Translations under genes and position numbers: made by a program
Source: Merdibacter massiliensis
GTDB lineage: Bacteria; Bacillota_I; Bacilli_A; Erysipelotrichales; Erysipelotrichaceae
DNA length: 64,000 bases
Assembly (NCBI RefSeq): GCF_900155395.1
Contig: NZ_LT699726.1
Location: forward strand, 62,001 to 126,000
Direction: 5' to 3'
Part shown: positions 17,313 to 27,100 of the stretch, piece by piece
Layout: every line of letters begins with the position of its first letter
Numbering within the stretch: the stretch's first letter is position 1
Notes under the pieces: generated by a model
What the model saw: the letters and a program-made list of their open reading frames with translations, nothing else
What the model was told of the DNA's origin: nothing
Databases searched by the model: none

Positions 17313-17343
17313 TAAAAAACGGTGCAGATCGCTCCGCACCGTT
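17313..17343 (-). terminator. Intrinsic terminator after the 110-residue gene
   Basis: An 8-bp perfect stem AACGGTGC/GCACCGTT (17,318-17,325 and 17,336-17,343) is followed on the minus strand by six T. It lies just after the stop at 17,352. A strong, simple terminator. Confidence 0.85.
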
Positions 17344-17351
17344 TCATAGGG

Positions 17352-17684
17352 CTATTCAGTTTTGAAAGCGCCGATTTTCTTCAGATAAGCAAACCCGTCT
17401 GCATGGCCCCGAAAGTAGATGTGTTCCCGTTCCATATTATCGGTACGCATATACAGCCGGATAAATTCCTTCAAGGCTTCATGCTCCTCCGCAGTAAAGG
17501 AAAGTTCTCCCTTGCCCTCCAGCAGAGCGCCAATCGCAGGATTTCGGCGTTTCAGTTCTTCCATCTGGGCCTTCAACTCGGTATATTCCGGGCTGGCAGC
17601 CGCCAAATCCATCACAATGTCGCTGCCGATTTCAGAAAACTGCTCGGAAATGCGCTCCGGGAGCAGGCAGTAGCTATCGTCCAT
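17352..17684 (-). CDS. Conserved ICE protein of unknown function, 110 residues
   Basis: A soluble, acidic, mostly helical protein (MDDSYCLLPERISEQFSEIG at the start). I recall similar proteins from other gut ICEs but cannot assign a firm family. It is monocistronic: a promoter carrying the repeated 13-base motif lies upstream (17,717-17,755) and an intrinsic terminator directly downstream. AAGGGGTGAT precedes the ATG. Its position between the helicase block and the transfer operon, with its own promoter and terminator, would suit a regulator, but no DNA-binding motif is visible. Confidence 0.7.
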   Translation of the reverse strand: MDDSYCLLPERISEQFSEIGSDIVMDLAAASPEYTELKAQMEELKRRNPAIGALLEGKGELSFTAEEHEALKEFIRLYMRTDNMEREHIYFRGHADGFAYLKKIGAFKTE

Positions 17685-17716
17685 CTATCATCACCCCTTG
17701 TCACGATTTTTATTAT

Positions 17717-17755
17717 ACTATACTTGCCCCGCAGCGCAATGGCAAATGTGCGATT
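17717..17755 (-). promoter_or_regulatory. Promoter A with the repeated 13-base motif
   Basis: The minus strand carries AATCGCACATTTG (17,743-17,755), whose end overlaps -35 TTGCCA (17,740-17,745). The -10 box TATAGT is 17 bases on (17,717-17,722). A second TATAAT follows. It drives the 110-residue gene. The motif begins within the stop codon of the DUF3848 gene. Confidence 0.7.
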
Positions 17756-18089
17756 ACCGTTCTTTCTGCGCTTTGGCTTTCTGTTTGGCTTCAGCGGCCT
17801 CGGCCTGTTCCTGGACGGTATCCCAAATATTTTCCATGTGGGATGTTTCTTTATCTTCCCACCGCTCAAAAATCTGCTTCAGGGGCTTGCCGGATTTCAG
17901 CAGCGCCCTGGCCTGGCTGTCCTCCAAGTCGTTGTACTCTAACGACATCAGAATGTCCTCCCGCACCGTGTACTCGTAGGCGTGGTTCAGAATCTCAGCC
18001 GGCGGCTGGGAAAGCAGCCAGTCCCGGAACTGCTCCTGTTCCGCAAACATTTTCTCATAGAGCTTGCTATTCAATTCTTCGTTGGTCAT
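17754..18089 (-). CDS. DUF3848-like ICE protein
   Basis: A 111-residue helical protein with a highly charged C-terminus. The pattern LYEKMFAEQEQFRDWLLSQP and EILNHAYEYTVREDIL is typical of DUF3848, found beside the large methylase-helicase of Bacillota ICEs. AAAGGAGG precedes the ATG, and it lies 11 bases downstream of the giant gene, so it is co-transcribed. The function is unknown. Its constant pairing suggests it serves the large protein. Confidence 0.75.
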   Translation of the reverse strand: MTNEELNSKLYEKMFAEQEQFRDWLLSQPPAEILNHAYEYTVREDILMSLEYNDLEDSQARALLKSGKPLKQIFERWEDKETSHMENIWDTVQEQAEAAEAKQKAKAQKER

Positions 18090-18100
18090 CGTATCCTCCT

Positions 18101-21100
18101 TTACCGTGCCAGCTCCGCAACCCTCCGGGCAGGCACATCCTCGCCCTCGTCTGGGGTATCGTCCAGCAGAGTCTTGTCCTTCTCATCCATGTTGAGCAGA
18201 ATATTCAGCTCTTTCAAACGGGCTGTTTTCTCCGCCAGCTCCTCCTCGCGGGCAAATGGGGCAGCCAGTTCGGTGCGGGCGTTTTCAAGCTGGGTCTTGG
18301 TTTCCTCCAGACTGTTCTGCTCGGCCTGTAGGCTGCCCGCAAGGTTTTCCAGCGCGTTGTCCAGGCGGGTGATATTGCCGAACACATCTGCGCCCAGCGT
18401 CACCGTATGGGAAAGCGTGCCTTTGAGTGTGATCCGGTACTCGTTGCTCCTGCCATCATAGGCCAGCACCATGGAAAAGCCCCGGTACTGCCCCAAAAGA
18501 ACAGCGTCGGAACCTGTCATACGGGTGCAAACGTCAATGATAGCCTTGCCTGCGTCCTCTTTTTCGGTGTAGTGTTTGCCATCCACCTCCATGCCGCAGA
18601 AGCCCTCCTGAGCCTTGGGGTGGGCCGCCGCCAGTGCCACATCCTGTTCATAGCCCGCGATCCGTTCCGTGAGCCGGGTGATTTCCTCCGGGTACTTGCG
18701 GTACACCAGCTCCTCCAGCGCATATACCTGGTTCAAGTGGCTGGCTTTCAGCATATTCAGCCGCGCCACCTCCATATCCAGGTTGCACTTCTCGATGATT
18801 AACGGATTGCCGGTGGCCAGCGCCTTGATCTCCGAATAGCTCAGGGCGGTTTCATCCACATCATCTGCCACACGGACGGGGGCTTTGCTGGTCATAATCT
18901 GTGCGATAAACTTCTGTTTGTTTTCGACCAGTTGGTACAAATAAGCGTCAAAAGTGCCTTCCGTTACATACCGATAGATTTCCACCTCCTCATTTTCATT
19001 GCCCTGGCGGACGATACGCCCCAGCCGCTGCTGCAGATCAGAGGGCCGCCAGGGGCAGTCTAAATCATGCAGGGCAATCAAGCGGTCCTGCACATTGGTG
19101 CCTGCGCCCATTTTGGCCGTGGACCCCAACAGCACCCGCACCTGCCCGGCGCGCACTTTAGAAAACAGTTCCTTCTTTTTGGCTTCGCTGTCCGCCGTGT
19201 GGATAAAGGCGATTTCCTCCTCCGGGATTCCGGCGTCCATCAGTTTCTTTTTTAGGTCGTCATAAACACTGAACGAGCCATCGGTGGTAGGTGTGGACAG
19301 GTCGCAGAACACAAGCTGTGCAGAGCGTTTTTCTTTGGTCTGTTCCCAGATGCGAAACACATTCCGGGCGCAGACAGCCACCTTGCCATTGGCGTCATCC
19401 GGGGCCAGGGGCTGAATTAGCCGCATATCCAACGCCAGTTTTCTTCCATCGTTGGTAATGCGCAGCATATTGTCCACATGGGGGTCAACCCCTCCGGCGC
19501 GGATTTTCTCTGCTCGTTCCGCCAGCCCCTGAATCATCTCTTTCTGAAGCTCCGAGGGCTGGATCACTTCCGTGTGGAAGTTTGCCTTGGGAACAGGCAG
19601 ACAAAGCATATCCGCTGTTTGGATGTCGGCAACCTCCTTGAAAGCAGCCATCAGCTCCGGCAGGTTATAAAACTTGGCAAACCTGGTTTTAGCACGGTAG
19701 CCGGTGCCCTCCGGCGATAACTCGATGGCGGTGACAGTCTCCCCAAAGTTACTTGCCCAATCGTCAAAATGGATCAGGCCCATCTCCTGCAGGAGCCGGT
19801 ACTGTAAATACCGTTGAATGGTATAAAGCTCTACCATGGAGTTGGAAATGGGGGTGCCAGTAGCAAAAATTGTGCCGCGCCCGCCCGTCAGCTCGTCCAG
19901 ATACTGCGTTTTCATAAACAGATCGCTGGATTTCTGGGCTTCGGTCTGGGCAATGCCGCCCACGTTGCGCATTTTTGTCGCCAAAAACAAGTTCTTAAAA
20001 TAGTGGCTCTCGTCGATAAAAAGGCGGTCGATACCTAATTGCTCGAAAGTGACCACGTCATCTTTACGGCTCTGGTCGTTGAGCTTGGCCAGCCTTGTCT
20101 CCAGCGATTTCCGGGTACGCTCCATCTGCTTGACCGTGTAGCGTTCCGCCTTCTGCGCCTTGGCCTGTTCGATCCCTTCCAGGATTTCCTCAATCTGGCG
20201 CTCCAAAATAGCCTGCTGGCGCTCCACGCTCATGGGGATTTTCTCAAATTGCGAGTGCCCGATAATGATGGCGTCATAGTCCCCGGTGGCAATGCGGCTG
20301 CAAAACTTCTTGCGGTTCTGGGTTTCAAAGTCTTTCTTCGTGGCGACTAAAATGTTGGCGCTGGGATAGAGCTGGAGCCATTCCGCCGCCCATTGTTCCG
20401 TGATGTGATTTGGCACCACGATCAGCGATTTGGTGCAAAGCCCCAGGCGCTTCATCTCCATGGCGGCTGCCACCATCTCGTAGGTTTTGCCTGCCCCTAC
20501 CTCGTGGGCCAGCAGGGTGTTTCCACCGTACAAAATGTGCGCAATGGCATTGATCTGATGGGGACGTAAGGAAATTTCCGGGTTCATGCCCTCAAACCGG
20601 ATGTGCCGCCCATCATACTCACGGGGGCGGACGCCGTTGAAGGTTTCGTTATAAATGCGGCACAGCAGTTCCCGGCGGTCAATGTTTTTCCAGATCCACT
20701 CGGCAAACTTCTGCTTAATCAGCTCCTGTCGGTCCTGGGCAATGGCAGTTTCCTTCTTGTTGAGGACAGGCTTTTTCTTACCGTTCTCGTCCTCAATATA
20801 GTCAAATACCCGCACATCCCTTTGATTTAGGGTCTGCTCCAGGATGTGGTAGGCGCTCATCCGCTTGGTGCCGTAGGTGGTATTGGCTTTTACATTGCTG
20901 CGGTCGGCGTTTTTCTCCCGGATACTCCATTGGCCGGTGGCTTCGGAGCGCAGGATTTTGATGCGGTCCCGTACATAGTAATTGGGGGTGAGCAGCTCCA
21001 CCATGAATTGCTGGTACACCTCGATGGGCACCCAGTTTGCGCCAATGCGCACGCCAATTTCGCCAGCGCCCAGGTCCTGGGGCTGGACAGCCTCCAGAGC

Positions 21101-24100
21101 CTCCACATTTCTGCGGGCGGTTTCTTTCTGATTATCAGGGGCCACTTCCAAGAATGCTTTTGCCATCCGCAGCTTGTGGCGCACTTTCCCGGAAAGGTAC
21201 TCATCCGCCGTGACAAATGGATAGCGGTCCAGATCCGCCAAAGAAGGCAGGATGTCCTCCGGGTTCTCCGCACAGCGAATATCCCGGTAGATAACTCCGG
21301 CAAGCTCTTTTTCCAGTTCCTCCGGGGATTTGCCCGACAGCTCTGCCATATATTCTATATCCACACGGGCTTTTTCCGAAATGGACACCGCCAATGCTTC
21401 ACTGGCCGTATCCACGCTGGTGACAGCCACATGGGGCCGGATGGTGCGCTTGGAGAACATATCGGCTTTTCTTTTTAGGTTGCCCTGCTCATCCAGCACC
21501 TCCAGAGAGCACAAGAGGCAGTAGCTGGAGTCCTCCGAAAAGGCCAGCTTGTTACCGCGGCTGTTCAGCAGCCCATACTTGGCGGTGAAGCTGTCGTAAA
21601 GGGCGTTGAGCTTTTGCTGCTCGGCTGCAATCTCCTCATCCGGGTAGCCTTCGGTTTGGTACTCAATGAGCCTGCGGACACATTCCCGCAGCTCGATCAT
21701 GCCACGGATACGGTTTTCCGCCGTGACGGAGACTTCCACCGAGTGCATGAGACTGTTTTCTCGGTAGTATACTTGCCCATCTGCAATCGTGTAGCTGAAA
21801 TTCTTCACTGTGGGGTCGGCAGGGATGGAGCGATCTTCCTCCTCGTCCAGCTCCTCCAGCTCATAGGGCTTGATTTCCGCCTGCAAAAACTGGATGGCAT
21901 TGGCAAGCTGCTCGGATAAATCTTCCCCCTCGCGGGCTTTGCAGGCGCTGTCCGGCCCGAACCGTGTGGATTCCATCACCATGTCGCCCAAAATCATCTC
22001 CGGGTTCTGCACGAAATAGCGGTTCATGCGGATTCCGTTTTCATCGGTGTCCAAATGCACCCAATCCTGGTCTAAATCGGTGATGTGGTCGCGCTTTTGC
22101 AGAAAGATGATGTCGCTGGTCACTTCCGTTCCGGCGTTCTGCTTGAAGGTGTTATCCGGCAGGCGGATGGCCCCGATCAGGTCGGCGCGCTGTGCCAGGT
22201 ACTTTCGGACGCTGGAGTTTTCCTTGTCCAGAGTGCCTTTGCTGGTAATGAACGCCACAATACCGCCGGGCCGCACCTTGTCCAGCGTTTTGCCAAAGAA
22301 ATAGTCGTGGATGAGCCAGTGGTGCTTGTCGTACCTCTTATCCTGTACCTTGAAATCCCCAAAGGGGACGTTGCCCACGGCCACATCAAAGAAGCTGTCG
22401 GGCATTTGTACGGTTTCAAAACCGTTTACGGAAATACTGGCGTTCTGGTAAAGCTGCCCCGCAATCCGCCCGGAAATGGAATCCAGCTCCACGCCATAGG
22501 CTTTGCTGCCCGCCATTTCCGCAGGGAGCAGGCCCAGGAAATTGCCGGTGCCGCAAGATGGCTCCAGGATGTTGCCCTGGGTAAAGCCCATCTGAGCGAG
22601 AGCCTTGTAGATTCCCCGGATGACTACGGGCGGCGTGTAAAAGGCGGTGAGGGTGCTGGCTCTGGCCGCCGCGTATTCCTCCGAATCCAGCAGGGATTTC
22701 AGCTCCTCATAGTGGGGGCTGGTTTCCTCAAAGCAGTCCGCAAGGCCGCCCCAGCCCACATAGCGGGACAGGATTTCCTGTTCTTCGGGCGTGGCCAGCC
22801 GTTCCTCCGCTTCGATCTGCTTCAACGTGCGGATGGCGGCAGCATTGGCCGCGTATTTCTCGCTGGGGGTGCCATGGCCCAGGGCGTCATCGGTAATACG
22901 GAAATCATGGCGCTGGTCCCTGGGAGCCTCTGGGTGCAGAGTCGTGAAGGTAATGCGCTCACGTCGGGGGCGCTTCGGCGGGGGTGGGAGTGATTCTTCT
23001 TTTTGGGGCTGTGCTTGTTCCTGCTCCTGGAGCAGCCTGCGTACACGGGCAACCTTCTCAACCCGGCTAATCGGAAAGCCGACATTCCCCTCAAAGGTCA
23101 AATCCCGCAGGGTTACGTCATCGGACAGGTCGCTGACGCGCTCCACCATAAAACGGTGGCCATCCAGGGTAACTTCTTTTCCCACCAATTCCTCAGAGGG
23201 GGCTGGTTCATCCGCTTCTGTCCTGGCAGGCCCGTCCTTTTCCTGCTGTTCCTCTGCGGCCATGGCCTGCGCGGCCTGTTCGATGGCCCGTTCATCGGGG
23301 AAATCCCCGTAAACCCGCAGCCATTTGCGCTCATATAGGTCATAGATACCAGCGCCATCGTAGGCAAAGCTATCCTCGCCCTCCATGGTGCCGGCCACAT
23401 ATTTCTGCGCAGCTTGTTCGGCCTTCGCCAGCGTTTGGTAATCCAGCTGTTCATCAAAGCCATTTTCAAAGTGATGGTACACCACCACTTCGTAAGGCGG
23501 CTCCATGCGCTGGGCGTAGCGGTCGATGTCCTCCATGGTGAGCCATTCCGGTTTTTCCGGCAGGGCGTCATAGAGTTCCCGCATTTTGGCGATTTGCTCT
23601 CGCACGTTCCCAGCCCACAGGTGCTTTTCCGCCCGTCCGCCAGCGCCCAGGAAGTAATCGCAGTCGGCTTTCAGGCGGCTGAGTAAACGGTAGTCATCTG
23701 AACGCTGCTCCAGCGTGGCACCGATGGATTCAAGTTCTTCATCGGAAACGGAAATGAGGTCATCAAAATCCAGCTCGGCCAGCTCGTTCTGGATGAGTTC
23801 GTCCAGGCTCTCATACTGCCTGCGCTCCAAAAACTGCCCGTCCAGATAACGCTCAATGCGGTAATGGACCAAATCTGCATTGACCTGGATGGGGATTTCC
23901 TCATCGGTGACGGTGGTGTAGGCAATGCCCACCTTTTCCAGATCACTGAAATCGGCTGGGCTGCCATACTCGGCCACGCAGAAATCGTTGATAAACTCTT
24001 TGGCTATCTCCAGAGAAGCAGGTTCCGGCTCCTCGGACAAAAAGCCTCGCTCAATGAAGTCAGCAACATCCTGGCTGTTACCTTTACCGCCATGGGCACG

Positions 24101-27100
24101 GTAATCCATCAAACCTTCTTCGACCAGTTCGCTGGATACCGCATATCCGGCCTCCTCCAGATAACCGGCGATTTCTGCTATCTGCGCCTGTTCCGGGGAA
24201 AGGGCCGGGGGCAGCTCCGCGATCTGCTCCATACAGAGGGAGATGTCCACCGCGATTTCTTCTTCCGGGTCCGCATGGTCCAGGAAGGATTGAAGCAGTC
24301 TGCGGATTTCTTCCCGCTGAACGGGGTCGTGAAGCTGCTGGGCGATATTCTCCACCGCCTGAGCGTCATCTTCGCCATAGCCCATGCGGGAACCGTCAAA
24401 CTCTCCCACAAAGCGCAGCACCTGGGCGGCCAGCTCCGGGTAGGGGTCTGCCAGTTCTTCTTTTTGAGGCGGTCCCTGTACCCTGGGCGGCACGGCGAAT
24501 ACCGGCGCGTCCTGGGTGGCGGAAATAGTCATTTCCGAAGTGTCAGCAATCCACTGGATTTCCTCCCGCACTGCCTGGGGCATTTCCTCATCATAAATCG
24601 TTACCGTGCGATCCGGCGCGATGTGGGCAACCGTTTTGTAGTCCCCGTGTTCTTCCTCCAGCCGGTTCCACACGGTAAGCCCATTTCCCAGATGGCCATA
24701 GCCCAGGTCGTAGGCTTTCGCCTGCGGCATGGTGGGAGCCACCGGCTCCTTGTGCTCCGCAAAGAGCGTGAAGGTTCCCTGTCGGAAGGCGGCGAGGTTT
24801 TCAAACGCCTGCCGGCGCAGGGCGTACATCCTGTCATCCTGCGGGGTGGCCTCCCAAATGGGGACCATCATCTGATAGATTTCTTCCACACGGGCCGGGT
24901 CATCAAGCTGCGGCTCAATGAGCTTCACTGCGTCCCAATAGTCAAAGCCAAAGGGATAGGGGTGGGGCTGCTCTTGTGGCACGTTCTCAAAGAAAGTGCG
25001 GATATTCCGGGCAAGCTGGTGCTTCTCATACTGCGGCATGGCGGCGCGGTCCTCATCGGTGAGGAACCGCCCCTGGGCGATCATGGCGCTGACACGCTTT
25101 TCCACGGCGGGCCATTTCAGCTCCACCTTGGCGTAGGGGGCGGTGATACTGCCATGGCTGAAAGAAACGCCTTTACTGAGCTGGTAGGTCACATCGTCAT
25201 TCCCACTGGAATGGCCGCTGTACTCGCCGTGGTAGTGCTTTAAGAAATTCTCCCGTTCCTTGCGCTCTGTGTGGTTGCGGTAGAAAGAATACACGGCCAG
25301 CCGGTAATCCGTGCTGCGTTTCCCGCCCCGCAGAAGGTTGTCAATCTCGTCCCCGGAGATAAAGAAACGCCGCTGGGGATCGTACCCTTCGGCGGCGGTA
25401 AAGTGCAGCGGTTCCCGCTGCAGGTCAGAAAGCTGCTCCAGCAATTTTTGCGGACGGTGGAAATGGAATCGCAGCAGTTCCCGGTTCTCTCTGTATGCCT
25501 GGACAAACTGCTCCAGCTCATCCCGCAGGTTCTGCAGCCCCTCCGGATGGCCTAACAAATCGCTTATGGCGGCGCTTTCCTCTGGAAACCCATGATTTTT
25601 GCCGTAAATGGCATTCACCGTGGGAAGATAGCCCGCGTCGGCGGTGCCTTCTGCAAAATCCTGCCGGAGATACCATAGCTGCGCGGCCCGTTGCTGGCGT
25701 TCATACCCGTCCACCCGGTCCAGCTCGCTCTGGGGCATATACCGGCCCAAGTCCAGCAGTTCCCGGATACGGGCCGCCGCCTGTTCCCAGGGGATGAGGG
25801 TGGCGCTGGAACGCTGGGCGCTTTCGCCCTGGGCAATGCGGATTCCCTCGGCGTTGTACCAGATGGCATACTGTCGGCCATCCAGATAAAAGCCAGCGCC
25901 GTTCTCTCCATAGTGCTCTGCCAGGAACCTGGCATTGTCCGGCTTATCCTTTTTGAAATAGGCGCAGATGATGAGGCGGCTGTTCTGGTCGTTAGCACCA
26001 ATGCACAGCGCCTCGTCGATTACCTGCTGAGGCAGAGCCGGGTGAGGGAAAATGGATGGTTGGGCCGTACCCTCGGCCTGGGCTGGCTGCTGAAACGCCG
26101 CAAAATCAAAAAGGGACATCTGCTGGCTCTCCTGGGTAGGGAACTGCGGGATGTCCGTCTGAATGAAATATTCTTTTTTGTCAATGAGCTGGGCAGTCCA
26201 CTGGGCCACAATATCCCAGGAAAAAACGGATTCCTTGGTGCGGGATGGGTAAGAGCCTTCCCACATGAGCAGGCCATTCTCCTGGGGCTTATATCCCAGG
26301 CGCTGCCCGTCAGCGATGATCTCAGTGTACCGGTCCTGATAAGCGGATTTCAGATATTCCGCCCGTTCCTGAACATCGCTGTGAACCGAGAAGAAAAGCT
26401 CGATCTGATTTTTCTTATATTTCAGGTCATCATCCTTGTTGGCGATGATGGCCATAATCTGCTTTTCATCCAAAAGCGCAGGGAGCTGTTCGCCACCTGC
26501 GCTTTCTTCCGGTTCCGGCTCTTGGGTCGTTAGCTGTAAATCAGTTCTGCCAGCACCATTTCCTCCGCCGCGTTCTGGATGTTGTTCATCAGCCCCACCC
26601 ATTTCATCTGGTCGCTGGCTTTCAGTTCCTCCGTCACGCCCTCGGCTTTCGCCATCTGCGCCACGATTTCCTCCATCCGGCGCTGGGCGGTCTGCTGGAT
26701 CTCCGCCAGATGGCTGGAAAGCCTCCCGCTGGTCAGCAGGTTGGTGTACGTCACCCTGCGGTGCTCCTTGAGGAACTTCTTCCGAAGCAATGCGTATTTC
26801 CCATGGGGAACCGGCTCCTCCTGGGGCGGCAGAAGGTTCGGCAGATTGTAGTCGCCCTGCCTGGTGTAAGTGATCTCGGTCATATTCAAAACTCCTTTCC
26901 GGCTGTGTGTTTTCCTGTTCAGTTACAGCATACTGGTTTTTCTGCTGGGGTTCAAATGTGCGATTTTCTTTTTGGGGCTGTCTTTGCAGGGCAAGGACCG
27001 TGCGGGAAATGGCGGAAAGGCACATCTGGGAGATGTCCCCGGTGGCCACGCCCAAAGCGTTCAGGGTCTGTGGAGTGTTGAAATTCAGCACATCCCGAAA

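Noticed and set aside
23864-25243. A 459-codon plus-strand open frame opposite the giant gene
   Set aside because: Same reason: antisense of a high-GC coding sequence, no translation signals.
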